DNA of 64,000 nt from Chlorocebus sabaeus (GCF_047675955.1 NC_132911.1:72449133-72513132), one strand, 5' to 3'; positions 36,241-48,420 are shown, numbered from the stretch's first letter. Made by a program: numbers and translations. The notes: generated by a model from the letters alone, not told the origin.

Positions 36241-36958
36241 TGTCAGCAGGGATGAATCCATATTTGTCTGCAGCAACTTGATTCTTGCCTTTTCGAGGAA
36301 ATAATTTATCTGAGAAGCATAAAGCAAAGTGAGAGACCAAGGCAAGTTTTAGAGCAGGAGTGAAAGTTTATTAAAAAGTTTTAGAACAGGAATGAAAGAA
36401 AGTTAAGCACACTTGGAAGAGGGCCATGTGGGTGACTTGAGAGATCCAAATGTGCCATTTAGTCCTTGACATGGGGTTTTATATGTTGGCATGCTTCCAG
36501 GGTTTTATGTCTGTTCTCTCCCCTGATTCTTCCCTTGGGATGGGCTGTCTGCACGTGCAGTGGCCTGCCAGCACATGGGAGGCGCCACATGTGCAGTGTG
36601 TTTACTGAAGTTGTGCGCATGCTCACTTGAGGTGTTTTTCCCCTTACCAGTCAAGTGTTCCCAGAGGGAGGTCATATAGCAGTTAAACTCTACCTACTGT
36701 GCCTCTTAGTGTGCATGCTTGAGCCCAATCACCCAACTCCTAAGATCTTATCGGGAAGCGGCTGATCACTAGCTTCAGGTGTTTTCTATCTACTGGGAGC
36801 CCGCTCTTCCTTGGTGCTGGCTGCTACCGATTATTATTTTAGAGAGTTTAACAACCACCTGACTATCATCTGATGGTCGCCTGACATTCCTGGTGGAGTG
36901 GGGAGGTGGGGGACTCTCTCCTGTCCTGCTCATGTCTGGCTAGCTACCTACTCTAACA
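36241..36958 (-). mobile_element. Right LTR of the inverted-LTR ERV
   Basis: Reverse-oriented copy of the LTR at 33979. On the minus strand it begins TGTTAGAGTAGGTAGCTAGC and ends near CCCTGCTGACA, 718 bp. It lacks the private tandem duplication of the left copy and is otherwise colinear with it. Confidence 0.88.
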
Positions 36959-36962
36959 CTAT

Positions 36963-38142
36963 CACAGTGATTGAGGAAAGATATTACCCCTACCAAGACA
37001 CTTCAGAACCTTGGGACAGAGATGTTATTTGGAAAGCTTCCAGAGCATGGAGTAGGGGATGGAGGATGGAGTAGGGCAGAGTGGGGAGGGTGGGGTGAAG
37101 AGGGGGTGGAAGCAAGCTGTCAACAAAAACTGGGGATTGGAATGGTGTTACAGCACTATTGTCAAAAGATGATGGAATTATGCCTTTCAAATTCTGAATT
37201 ATTTTCAATTTAGCATTTTATTATCAAATAGTCGAGTGGTAGGATTATAATAAAACATTTAAAAAGATGCAAAAGTCTCAAAAAAAAAGATCTTTCATGC
37301 ACCCTTTGTCAGTAGTCTACTGTGATACTCACCTGAAGTAAACTTGTAAACCAAGAAAGAAAGAAGTATGAACTGTTTTCTGGGAAACAGGAAATCCGAC
37401 TTTAGGGTGGAGTGAAGTGAATTCCTGAGATGATGGTGAAAGGAAATCCTAGGATAATGAAGAGAAGCTGGCCCAGGAAGCAAATTTTCCCAATTAGAGC
37501 AATGGTATCCAAGGACTCTAGAAGGATTCTTCTAAGAAACAAAACAATCACATTTGCTTGCTGTTTATGAACAGGTTGTGGGGAGTTTTATTTAGACAAA
37601 TGGGTGGGAGTTTGGGCAAAAATCAGTGGAAGGTACATAAGAAAGGAATTAAACAAGCAATAGGACTTGATTAAAGTGAAGCAACGAAAGTGTTACACAA
37701 AAAAATGCTTCCTTCACTAATGAGTGTGTGGTTCAGCTATGGATTATCATATGCAAATCATGATGTCAAATGGAATATTAATCAAAAAATCAATAACTAC
37801 AGTGGGTAAATATAGGAAAGGGTACATTATAGAACTCAATCCTCATCTTCCATAGTATGAAGTCAGTAGATACTAATATTGAAAAAACTAAGAAATAATA
37901 TTCTATATTATCATTGAGGAATTTGATAAATACCATAAAGATGAATTGAACATCATTTCCTCTGGAGATCACAGATCAGGGGTGAAGAAGGAACTAGGGG
38001 ATGGCTGCTTTTATCATGTCTTATAAAGCTGTTTGATTGTTTAACGAATAAGAAAATAAAATTTAAGTGTAGTTATATTAAATAATACCATCAAGCATGT
38101 TCTCTATTGTTGAGAAAGAACATTCATTCTTCTAGCTCAAAT
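36963..38142 (+). mobile_element. L1M fragment right of the ERV, sense
   Basis: GGAAAGCTTCCAGAGCATGG, GCCTTTCAAATTCTGAATTA, TTTCATGCACCCTTTGTCAG and AAACCAAGAAAGAAAGAAGT follow L1M ORF1 and inter-ORF order and continue the piece at 33656-33978. The purine-rich insertion at about 37055-37110 is unusual for this region. Confidence 0.65.
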
Positions 38143-38828
38143 TGAAACTGTCTTTGCAAAATTATGACAGAAAGAGACATCTGACTCCATTTTGCTTCGA
38201 GCCTTAAGAGACTGGCTGTCTTTGTCCACTTCTGCATATGGGCCAAGCTAACTTTGGGAGAAATTTAGTTTGTAGTTTAAATGATAATAGCCCTTCCCAA
38301 AACTAACCGGTTCTTATAAATCAAATGAAAGACTACCAAGTCAGGAGGATAAGAGGGGCTTAAATTCTCAATAATTACCAGCCATTATTCCGGAGGTTAT
38401 AAGTTTCATACTTTCTCCAGTTAATCCTGCAGATAACATCACTGTTGTAGAACCTAAGATTGGCCTTTTCAGATATCTTTTCAGATTTTTGCAATTCTGA
38501 CAACAGGACGGCCCCACCTAGACTCACCAACCAGCCCTGTGATTCCCACCCAAGAACTGACTCAGCACAAGAGGATAGCTTTCATTCCCTTTGATTTTAT
38601 CTCCAACCCAACCAATCAGCATGCCTCCATCCTAGCCCCCTGCCCACCGAACTATCTTTGAAAAACCCCTAGCCTCCAAGCCTTTGGGGAGATCGATTTA
38701 AGTAATAACTCCATCTCCTGTGTGGCACGGCTGGCCTTGTATCAATGAAACTCTTTTTTATTGCAATGCCATGGTCAAAGTGAGTTGATTTTGTGTGTGC
38801 AGTGGGAAGAACCCACTGGGCAGTTACA
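38143..38828 (+). mobile_element. Solo ERV LTR, copy A
   Basis: Starts TGAAACTGTCTTTGCAAAAT and ends GGGCAGTTACA, 686 bp. The target duplication AAAT lies at 38139-38142 and 38829-38832. Contains GGGCCAAGCTAACTTTGGGA, AACATCACTGTTGTAGAACC and TCAATGAAACTC before the end. Same family and orientation as 40894-41605. Confidence 0.88.
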
Positions 38829-38832
38829 AAAT

Positions 38833-39540
38833 TCATGTCATCATATATAATAATCTTGATTTTTTTCCAATGGAAAAGTTAAGCCTACTAGTCATAAACT
38901 TGTAAGCATAAAGTTAAGTGAAGCAATGTATATTTTATAATAATTTTTTCATGTAAAAAAACTCAGTGATATTTTCTAGAACTCTTTCTCCTCAAGGAAT
39001 TGACTTGAGAGTAGTGAAAATATGAAAAGTACACAAGTATAGAATAAATTTTTATGGAGTACTGAGTTTATTTAGAAGAAATGAAATGTAAATATGCTAT
39101 ATTGTGTTGTGTATAGATCAAACAAAATACATCAGGGACATTAGTTGCTACAGGATTGATTTCCATAAAACTCTAGTCTGAGCAGGTCACCGTAAGCTGA
39201 AAAACATTACTCTGTCCCATTGCCTACAAAATAAAGCCTAAACTTCTTTCCTTGATGTACGATGCTATCTGTGCTCCACCCTGAACACGTATTTCCTAAA
39301 TAATTTATTGCCATTCTCCCTTGCTGTGCCCTTCAATAGAGTCACAGTGAGATTGCAGCAGTTGCTTAAATAATTTCTTTCTAACTCCTATATCAAAAGG
39401 ACTGAAAGATGTTTATTAGGTTTAGTTAGGAGGTCTTAGTCCACCTTAGCAAATGCAGTATCAGTGGAGTTCTAGAAGGTTATACAGGTAACAACAGATA
39501 AATAAGAAATTAGAGTAAACACATGGAGATATTTCCAGGC
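38833..39540. other. Intergenic, possible L2 piece
   Basis: AT-rich sequence. CTACAAAATAAAGCCTAAAC to about 39330 resembles a decayed L2 3' end. Otherwise nothing recognised. Confidence 0.4.
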
Positions 39541-39861
39541 TAGCAGTCAGCACACTTCTGTGAAGGGCCAGATTTTAGGTAGGTAGGTTCTCTCTTTCCT
39601 TCCCTCCCTCCCTCCCTTCCCTTCCTTCTCTCTTTCCCTCCTTCCTTCTTTCCTTCTTTCCCTTCCTCCTTCCCTATCTCCTTCCCTCCTTCCTTGCTTT
39701 CTTTCTTTCTGGCTTTGTGGGGAATTCTATTTCTTTCATAATTAGTCAGCTCTGCCAGTGTACAGTGAAAACAGCCATGCATAATACATAAATAAACAGC
39801 ACAGCACAGTTGTGTACCAGTAAAACACAGATCTGGCTCAAAGGATACAGTCTGCTGACCT
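39541..39861. mobile_element. Probable hAT-type non-autonomous DNA transposon with internal microsatellite
   Basis: Ends look inverted (AGCAGTCAGCACACTT at left, CAGTCTGCTGACCTT at right). Inside, GGGCCAGATTTTAGG, GTCAGCTCTGCCAGTGTA and AACAGCCATGCATAATACAT follow a common MER/Charlie-type element. A TTCC/TCCC pyrimidine repeat (39588-39712) has expanded within it, and the antisense Lys/Glu/Gly-rich frame over it is an artefact. Confidence 0.6.
39588..39712. repeat. Pyrimidine microsatellite (TTCC/TCCC)n
   Basis: About 125 bp composed almost only of C and T in TTCC, TCCC and TTTC units. Confidence 0.9.
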
Positions 39862-40638
39862 TTTTTCCTAATGTCACCGCATAAGCCTCTTCCACAGGTT
39901 ACTTAATTGCAGCATAAGCATAAGGGGCACTATCTTCTCCCAGAAGACGAGATTAGGAAAAAGGAGATCTGGAGCAGAGGTGACATTGGAAAACATGCTT
40001 AAGCCCAATAAATAAGCCAAGTGACACAAAGTAATACTATAGTAATGCTAAAATCACAAAATTAAAAATCTAGTCAAATTCTCTAATTCTGTAGTTGCCA
40101 AAACCAAGGCCCGGAGACAGATGTGACAAAGACACACCTGGGCCGCAGTAGGTGCTCAACACATTTTTGATGAATTATTAACTTGCTCAAGGCTGTATCC
40201 GTAATGAGAAGCACACCTAAGAATGTAATTCAGGTTTTGAGATTCACATGTAGAGTGTTATTTTCATTCTGACAGGTCAGCATCACAGGGAAAGTATTTC
40301 CCACGTGTCTGAGCCAGCATGATTATTAACAGCACAGGCTGTTATGCTGTGCTTAACAAACAGCCCCAAATAACCTTTTTCTTTTCTATGTAATCTACAT
40401 ACCTATAGGGGGTGGGTGAGGACTCCCCTGATTTTAGTCTTTCAGGGATGCAGATGAAGGAGATTCTATCTCCGCCTGTCCATCTGCAATCACTACTGCA
40501 GATAAAGAGCACAGTTCAAAGGTCTTGCTCCCACAATCAAATGTTCCACCCTGGAATTGACACATAACACATCCTCCCACAAACCACTGACCAGAACTAG
40601 TCATATGCCCATACCTGATTTAAAAAGGCCAGGATCCC
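39862..40638. other. Intergenic, no feature recognised
   Basis: Unique-looking sequence without a supported gene or confident transposon. Confidence 0.45.
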
Positions 40639-40804
40639 GGGCCAGGTGGCTCACACCTGTAATGCCAGCTGCTAGGGAGGCTGAGGCAGGAGAATTGCTC
40701 GAACTCCGGAAGTGAAGGCAGAGGTTCCAGTGAGCCAAGATGGCGCTTCTGTACTCCAGCCTGGGCAACAGAGTGAGACACCATCTAAATAAATAAATAA
40801 ATAA
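40639..40804 (+). mobile_element. Alu with large internal deletion
   Basis: The left arm start GGGCCAGGTGGCTCACACCT jumps after TGTAATGCCAGC to the right arm (TAGGGAGGCTGAGGCAGGAG), losing about 130 bp, and ends in an (AAAT)n tail. AAAAGGCCAGGATC and AAAAGGTCCAGGACTC flank it as a decayed target duplication. Confidence 0.88.
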
Positions 40805-40893
40805 TAAAAGGTCCAGGACTCACAAGGTTCTTCTGTGCCCAGAATAATAGTGAAACCAAGTATTTCTGAATCCCGAAATCTGTGTGGTAGAAA

Positions 40894-41605
40894 TGAAACT
40901 GCCTTTGCGAAAGTTACAACAGAAAGAAAATTAAGGCAGTGGAGGAGATCTGATCTAGCCAACCCCTATCTTGCCTTTAGCATTCAAACTGCACTTAAAT
41001 ATTCCTGGGCTTGGGCCAAGCTAACTGTGGGAGGTGTTTAGTTTATAGCTTAAGTGATAATAGCCTTTCCCCAAAATTCAGCCACCTTGTAAAGCTAGTG
41101 AGAGATCACCAGGCCAGGAGGATTAGAGGGGCCTGAATTCTGCTAAGGTGTAGACATGAATGATTGCCAGCCATTATTCAGGAGGTCACAAGATATGCAA
41201 CGTCCCCAATTACTCCTGCAGATAACATCACCATTGTAGAACTTATAATTGGCTTTCTGAGATGTCTTTTCAGGTTTTCTGCACCTGTAATGACCAAAGG
41301 CTCCACTGAGACCCACCAATCAGTCCTGTGGCCTCACCCAGAAACTCACTCAGTGCAAGAGAACAGCTTCTATTCTCCATGATTTATCTCTGACCCATCC
41401 AATCAACCCTCATACCTTAGCCTGCTGCCCACCAAAGTATCTTTGAAAAACCCCTAACCTCCAAACCTTCGAAGAGATTGATTTGAGTAATACACGTGAC
41501 ATGGCCAGCCTCATGTCAATTAAACTCACGTCATTGCAACGCCATGATCTCTGTGAATTGATTTCGTTTGTGGAGTGAGCAAGGAGAACCTTTGGGGCAG
41601 TTACA
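40894..41605 (+). mobile_element. Solo ERV LTR, copy B
   Basis: Starts TGAAACTGCCTTTGCGAAAG and ends GGGGCAGTTACA, 712 bp. The target duplication GAAA lies at 40890-40893 and 41606-41609. Colinear with copy A (38143-38828). Because each copy has its own duplication they are independent insertions, not the two ends of one provirus. Confidence 0.88.
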
Positions 41606-41797
41606 GAAAAAGTATAGAGAAAGAGGTTGATAGATCCACCACATAAATCAAAACAGATTTCTGTTTTGTTTGGTAAGAGTTTTCTTTTTTCTCTTCATGA
41701 AGAAATAGAGTAACACTCCCCACCCCTCTGTAAAACTGTAAGTGAGGTCCAAAAGTTTAGTCAAGGAAAATGACTAACCATGTTTGCAAAAAAACAT

Positions 41798-42092
41798 ATT
41801 TTTTTCAAGGCAGAGTCTCACTTTGTTCCCCAGGCTGGAGTGAAATGGCATGATCTCAGCTCACTGCAACTTCTGCCTACAAGGCTCAAAAGAGTCTCCT
41901 GCCTCAGCCTCCTGAGTAGCTGGGATTACAGGTGTGCACCACCACACCTGGCTTTTTTTTTTTTTTTTAAATTTTTAGTAGAGAAGGGGTTTCACCATGT
42001 TGGCTAGGCTGGTCTCAAACTCCTGACCTCAAGTGATCGGCCACCCGGGCCTCCCAAAGTGCTGGGATTAGCGTGAGCCACCACACCCAGCC
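41798..42092 (-). mobile_element. Alu element, antisense
   Basis: Complete reverse Alu from a T-rich head and GGCAGAGTCTCACTTTGTTC to CCACCACACCCAGC. GTTTGCAAA flanks both sides. Confidence 0.92.
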
Positions 42093-43199
42093 CAGTTTGC
42101 AAACCATTTTTGCAAACAAAATTTTCTAGTCAGTTTTCCAGGTCTGGTGTGAAAAAAGAAAGAAAATGATATTTATTAAACTTGCATATTATTAGAATAA
42201 TGTCCATCTCTCTGTATATGAGAAAATGCAAAACAATCATGAGGTAATCACTTCATCCCCCACAGCCCCAGGAAGAGAACTGAACTTGACCTTCCTGGTT
42301 TGAGAATGGGTGCTGGCTGAGAAGGGAACTAATTGCTTATCATGTTACATCTAAATTCATATTATTGTGAGACATTATCAGGTTTGCTGTATGGGCTGTG
42401 TTGTGAACCTTAATAAGTTTATTTCAGTTTAAATAAAGTATATTGTAGGCCTGGGAAGTACAAAATATTAAGGTGTGTATGGCATGAAAGGGTGGAAAGA
42501 GGATAATGACAATATATGACACAATAGCAGAATAAACAGTGTCATATGGATTCTTTTCTAATATTCCATTCTTGTGATGGCTCAGATCCCTGAGGCATGG
42601 GATTCTCACACCCTGGACATCCTTGAATATGGAATTTGCCTACTCTAGACAAAAAGAAAGCTTTTTGCAATATTTTGCCCCATTCGCCTCTTTGAATCTA
42701 GAGGAGCAGCGGGGCACATGTGGTGAGCACAGAGTTTCTGTGACTGAAGCACGGAGCTGGGAGGAGTAAGGGAAAGAAGAGGCTCCTTGGGCAGCATCCT
42801 GCTACTGGCAACTGGACGCCACCAGGTTATGAGGAAGAACAAGTCTGTATTTCTCTTGTCCTTCTTCCTCATATTTATTCATTTCTCCCTCTTTACATTC
42901 CCAACACCCTTGCTCCCAGGTTGTATAACAGCTTGGTTTGAGCAGGGAATTCTTTCCATGATGGAAGGAATTTTCTGCAATGGACACCAGCCATTTTGCT
43001 GGTATTCAAAAGGACACAGAGATGCTTTTAGGTAAAAGCAATTTATTATTAGAATCATTAAACGTGAAAAGTAGTGCTATGTTACCAACCTTAGATCGCT
43101 GATGCTGGGGATTGAAGGAAAAATCATTACTAAAATATTCGCAGAATATATAATATAGGTCATACAAAAATTTATGTCTAATATTCATTATTCCATTTT
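42093..43199. other. Intergenic, no feature recognised
   Basis: Unique-looking sequence. Overlapping short frames on both strands at 42645-43035 lack any recognisable domain. Confidence 0.45.
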
Positions 43200-43450
43200 A
43201 TTCATGCATCAATTGATTACATAGCACATGCTGTGTGTCAGATACAATTCTAAGCATTTTTATCACTAGTAACTCTTTGAATCCTTATACCAACCCTACT
43301 GAATAGGTACTGTTGCCATCATCCTCATCTTGCATATGAAGAAACTGAGGCCCAGAGAGATGAAGTATACTGCCCAAAGTCAAAGACAGTTGGGACTTAG
43401 ATCCATACAACCTGGCTTCAGAGTCCTTACCATTAATTGTTATGCCATGC
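43200..43450 (-). mobile_element. MIR SINE, antisense
   Basis: GCTGTGTGTCAGATACAATT, CTAAGCATTTTTATCA, CATATGAAGAAACTGAGGCC and CAGAGAGATGAAGTATACTG are the reverse-strand MIR core. Confidence 0.88.
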
Positions 43451-43879
43451 TGAAGTTAATGAACACCTGGGAAGAGAGTTCCTTAGCTCATTGTAGCTGC
43501 TAATTTGATTCTACTTACTTCATGTTATCCAAAATTTGGGGAGTGTTTAAAGAGTGGTCACGTGCTAAAACACTGGTAGGGATTTAAGGGCCTGGCAGTA
43601 CAGATAAGTTGAAAACCCTCCAGCTACCAACACCAAGAATTGCTCAATAAATTTTAACTAACATCCTTATAAATGCAGGGCTGAATTGCTAAGAAAGGCA
43701 GAAAAATTGCCTTGGGCCAGAAATGAAGAAGAAACTAAAAATCAGGACAGTGAACTGCAGAGCTGACACTGTGTCTGCCCTGGGATCTTTATTGCTCTAA
43801 GTAACATAGGTGCTGAAACTTAATACTGGTGTACAGATGGAGAGAATTGGGACTGAAACCTGCATCTTCTAGAGTGTTA
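43451..43879. other. Intergenic, no feature recognised
   Basis: Nothing recognised. Confidence 0.4.
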
Positions 43880-44220
43880 TTTCTTTGGTATGAGGATTTG
43901 GGCAACAGAAGCCCTCAAAAGTTGTGGGAAGAATGATAAATTTATACAACTGCTTTGAAAAGCAATGTGACAATGCCTGATGAATTTGAACATGTCCATC
44001 CTTATGACCAAGCAATTCCTTTGGCAGATTAATACCCCAGAGAAATTCTAGGCCATGCAAAAATTCAGACATGAACAATAATTTTATTGCAGCATTGTTT
44101 GCATTAGTAAAAACTTGGAACAGGAGAATGGATAAATGAGTTTTGTTCTAATCACACAATGGAATATGCAGAACAGTGAAAATCAATGTACCGCAGACAT
44201 ATATCATCAGGGATAATTCT
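43880..44220 (+). mobile_element. L1M 3'-end fragment, sense
   Basis: TGACCAAGCAATTCCTTTGG, GAAATTCTAGGCCATGCAAA, GTAAAAACTTGGAACAGGAG and CACAATGGAATATGCAG keep the order of an L1M 3' region. Confidence 0.65.
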
Positions 44221-44930
44221 CAATGTTTTACTTTCATGGGAAAAGCAAGACAAGCTGCAGGATATTTGCAGTATTGAGCTGTAGAGGTGAAAAGCGTGTG
44301 ATATCTTTCTTCACTCCTCATAAGGGTCCCAGCCAACACTGCTATAACAAAAGACAACAGGAGAAAAGCACACACACAAAAAATGACTTAAAGTTTTATG
44401 TGACACGAAAGCCTTTGGAATGAAGATCCAAAGATACAGGAAGAAAACATCCATTTTTATGCTTAGGTTGAATGAAGAATGAATAGCTGTATAGAATGGT
44501 CATTGGAAAAAAGGGTGTGATCCAGTAGACTGAAATGAGAAAAGCCAGCAAGCCCTGTCCAGATTCTTCTTGGCCTCTCAGTGGCATTCCCTCCACCTGG
44601 GTATGGAGCAAGAACCCTCTACAAGAGGAGTCTTATGACCTATTATCAGACAAGGGTAGGTCAGAGAATTCCTTTATGGCCAGCACCTAGACAGAAAGGT
44701 AGGAGGGGAGAAGGTTAGCCTTGTATTCCTTGTAGGTTATTCCTTGTATTCATGGCTGACTTGGGCAATAAGGGTTCTAATTTCTGTGACCTGCCTTGGG
44801 GAAGAGGAATTCTGGTTTCTGTGACTTGCTTCCAGGGAGACTCAGGCGTGACAGGTAGGAGGGCAGGAGAAGGTCAGAGTGACCTTGGTCCTGAGACTGC
44901 TTCCGAGGTCCTTCAGATGTCCTTTAGAAT
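44221..44930. other. Intergenic, no feature recognised
   Basis: Unique-looking sequence. No gene supported. Confidence 0.4.
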
Positions 44931-45454
44931 AGTAGTTCCCCACCTTTTTGGGACCAGGGACTGGTTTTGTTGAAGACAATTTTTCCATGGACTGGGGAGG
45001 GGGTGGTTTCAGGATAATTCAAGCGCATTGCACTTATTGTGCACTTTATTTCTATGATTATTACATTATAATATATAATAAAATAAGTATACAACTCATC
45101 ATAATGTAGAATCAGTGGGATCCCTGAGCTTGTTTTCCTGAAACTAGATGGTCCCATCTAGGGGTGATGGGAGACAGTGACAGATCATCAGGCATTAGAT
45201 TCTCATAAGAAGCTTGCAACCTAGAGCCTTCCACATGTGCCGTTCCTAACAGGGTTTATGCTCCTATGAGAATCTAATGCTGCCACTGATCTGACAGGAG
45301 GCAGAGCTCAGGCGGTAACGCGAGTGATGGGGAGTGGCTATAAATACAGGTGAAGCTTTGCTTGCTTACTGCGGGTCACCTCCTCCTGCGAGGTGCAATT
45401 ACTAACAGGTCACGGGCTGGTGCTGGTCTGTCGCCTGGGGGTTGGGGCCCCTGC
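44931..45454. mobile_element. MER1-type hAT DNA transposon (MER1A-like)
   Basis: AGTAGTTCCCCACCTTTTTG at the left and GGGGGTTGGGGCCCCTGC at the right form the hAT inverted ends. Internal words GATTCTCATAAGAAGCTTGC and GATCTGACAGGAGGCAGAGC are those of MER1 elements, and the 524-bp length fits the longer MER1A. Flanks TTTAGAAT and TTTAGTTG are a partly decayed 8-bp duplication. Non-autonomous. Confidence 0.88.
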
Positions 45455-46173
45455 TTTAGTTGGAAGTACTTAGCAGGCCAAAGTGCTATACTTTGGATTA
45501 TCGTTTTTTGAACCCCAACAAAGTCTAATTCTGAACTGTAGAGGATCAGAAACAATTTTTATAAAATGTAATCCTTAACCTCAAGAAAGGAAGAAAGGAC
45601 AAAACAAAAAGGACTTTTAATTACTCCTCTCACAAATGAAAGCAACACCAGTGTTGGAGATGTAATTGGCTTCCCTTTGGCCCAGCTCCCACTCTGCACA
45701 CAGGCAAACCCTCAGCACAGAGCCCATGCACAGCAAGAAAGACAGAAGGAGTTCTTACAGAATATTTCCCAAGTACAGGTGGGAAGCAAACTAAGGCAAA
45801 AATTACACAGAATTGTGTTTATTTGTCTTGTTTATTTCACCAAAATTCAAATCAACTCGACATAGCTCTCTTTCTCTTCATAGCGCATTTTTGCCTCTTT
45901 CTGGTCTCATCCAGTGTCTCCTTTTCTGAAGCCACACAGATGCACATAGCTTCAAACTAATGCATAGTTATTAAACTACCCTTTGCTTTCAAACTTGCAT
46001 TTTTGCTCCGTTTTGTGGCTCACTAAATGAAAGCTCCTTTTTGAAATCTTTTTATAATTGTATATGTGTGTGTGTGTGTTTCATAACAACATATTTTTTT
46101 CACAGTTAAAAAAAAAAATCCAGGATCCAAGAGGACCTTAGAATCAACAAAAATTAACAATTACTCTTGAATC
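45455..46173. other. Intergenic, no feature recognised
   Basis: Unique-looking sequence with a short GT run at 46068-46080. No gene supported. Confidence 0.45.
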
Positions 46174-46480
46174 TTTTTTTTTTTTTTTTTTTTTTTTTTG
46201 AGACAGGGTCTCACTCTGTCTCCCAGGCTGAAGTGCAGTGGCACAATCATGGCTCACTGGAGCCTCAACCTCCTGGGTTCATGCGATCCTTCCACATAAG
46301 CCTCCCGAGTAGCTGGGACCGCAGGTGTGCGTCACTACAACTGGCTAAATTTTTCTTTATTGTGGAGACAAAAGCTTGCTATGTTGCCCAGGCTGGTCTC
46401 AAACTCCTGGGATCAAGTGATCCTCCCACCTCGGCCTCCCAAACTGCTGGGATTATAGTTATGAGCCATCATGCCCATCC
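46174..46480 (-). mobile_element. Alu element, antisense
   Basis: A 26-nt T run, then GAGACAGGGTCTCACTCTGT through ATGAGCCATCATGCCCATCC. Complete dimer. Confidence 0.93.
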
Positions 46481-48192
46481 TTGTTAATTCTTAAAATAAC
46501 ATCTTTATTGAGATATACTTCAAATACCAGACAAGTCACCTATTTAAAGTGTACAACTGAATAGCTTTTACTGTATTCACAGAGTTGTGCAACCATCAGC
46601 AAAATAAATTTTAGAACATTTTCATCACACCAAACAGAAACTGTAAGCCCATTGGTAGTCATGTCCATTCCTCCACCCTGTTACTGTCCTGCCCTCACAC
46701 CTGTCACCCTGCGACATCTTCCTGCCTTCCTATCAGCCCTAGGCAACCACTAATCTACTTTCAGTCTCTACAGACTTGCCTGTTGTGGTTATTTTATATC
46801 AATGGAATCATATAATATGTGGTGTTTTGTGACTGGTTTCTTTCACTTGGTATGATGTTTCCAAGGTTCATCCATGGTGTAGCATGTATCGGTACTACAT
46901 TCATTTTTATCACCAAATAATATTTCGTTATATGGACATACCACATTTTATATAGCCTTTTATCAGGTGATAGACATTTGGGTATTTGGATTGTTTTCAC
47001 TTTTTGGCTGTTATGAATATTGCTGCTACCAATACTCATATATAAATTTTGATGTGGTCATGCATTTTCATTTTTCTTGGGTATAAACCTGGGGGTGAAA
47101 TTGCTGGATCACTAAATTAGTCTACATTTAACCTTTTGAGAACCTGCCAGACTTTTTCAAAGCAGTTTCATCAGCAGTTTATAAGAGTTCTAGTTTTTGG
47201 ACACTGCCAGTGCCGTCTTTTTTATTATGTAGAGCTATCCTAGTGAGTGTGAAGTGGGATCACATTGTGGTTTTGATCTGCATTTCCCTAATGGATAATG
47301 GTGTTAGGCATGCATTTATGTGTTTATTGGCCATGTGCATATCTTCTTTGGAGAAATAACTATTCAGCCACGTTGACATTTTTTAATTGGGCCATTTGTC
47401 ATCTTTATTATTGAGTGATAAGTGTTATTTATATATTGGAGACACAAGTTCCTTATCAGATACATGATTTGAAAATATTTTCTCCCATTTTTTGATTTTC
47501 TTTTCACTTTCTTGATGGTGTTCTTTGCCTGAAAAGGTGTTTATTTTGATGATATCCAATTCATCTATGTTTTTGTCATTTGTTCTTTTGGTGTTATATC
47601 TAAGAAAACGCTATTTAACCCAATGTCACCATGATGTATGCCTCTGTTTTCCTATAAAAGAGTTATAGCTTTAGCTCTTAGATTTAGGTCTTTGATCCAT
47701 TTTGAGTTAATTTTTGTATCTAGTGTGAAGTACAGGTTCAATTTCATTCTTTTACATGTAGATATCCAGTTGTTTGAACACAATTTGATGAAAATATTAT
47801 TCTTTCTCTATTGAATTGTCTTGATACTCATATCTAAAATCATTTGACCATACATGTGAGACTTTATTTCTAGACTCTCAATTCTATTCCATCGATATAT
47901 ATGTCTGTCCCTCTGCCAGTACCACACTGCTTTGATTGCTATAGAACTTGGTAGTAAGTTTTGAAATTGGAAGTGTGAGTCTTCCAATTTTGTTCAAGAT
48001 TGCTTTGGTTATTCTGGGTCTTTTGCATTTCCATATGATTTCAGGATTAGCTTGCCAATTTCTGCAAAAAAATCCAGTTGGAATTTTGAGGAGAATTGTA
48101 TTAAATATGTAGATCAAGTTGGGGAGCATTGCCATCTTAACAATAGTAAGTCTTCCAATTCATGAACACAGAATATCTTTCATTTTATCTTT

Positions 48193-48344
48193 TTTTTGAG
48201 ACAGAGTCTTGCACTGTCACCCAGGCTGTAGTGCAGTAGCACAATCTCGGCTCACTGCAGCCTCTGCCTCCCAGTTTAAGCGATTGTCCCACACCAGCCT
48301 CCCAAGTAGCTGGGACTACAGGCGCCTGCCACCACACAGGGCTA
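48193..48344 (-). mobile_element. 5'-truncated Alu, antisense
   Basis: Right-arm-only Alu with target duplication CATTTTATCTTT at 48181-48192 and 48345-48356. Confidence 0.9.
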
Positions 48345-48420
48345 CATTTTATCTTTCATTTAGATCTTCTTTCATTTATTTCACCAATGTTTTGTAGTTT
48401 TCAGAGAATAAGTTTTATAC

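Larger units (their letters stand above)
33979..36958. mobile_element. ERV remnant with two inverted LTRs (hairpin layout)
   Basis: Order: LTR (+) 33979-35253; primer-binding-site-like sequence 35259-35276; leader 35287-35423; unique centre of about 200 bp; the same leader reversed 35625-35762; split primer site 35768-35780 plus 36230-36237; LTR (-) 36241-36958. The outer ends of both LTRs are U3 starts (TATTAG and the reverse of TGTTAG), and both are bordered by CTAT (33975-33978 and 36959-36962), a 4-bp target duplication. L1M sequence continues across. Later insertions are an L1 in the left arm and another LTR in the right arm. The primer site resembles that of histidine-tRNA-primed class I ERVs. 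The leader arms differ at roughly one base in eight by eye. No intact viral gene is present. Confidence 0.75.

Noticed and set aside
39540..39782. 80-codon minus-strand frame rich in Lys, Glu and Gly
   Set aside because: Translation of the TTCC/TCCC repeat.
38143..41605. One provirus bounded by 5' and 3' LTRs
   Set aside because: Each LTR has its own 4-bp duplication (AAAT and GAAA), and the DNA between them holds an hAT element, a microsatellite and an Alu, with no retroviral internal sequence.
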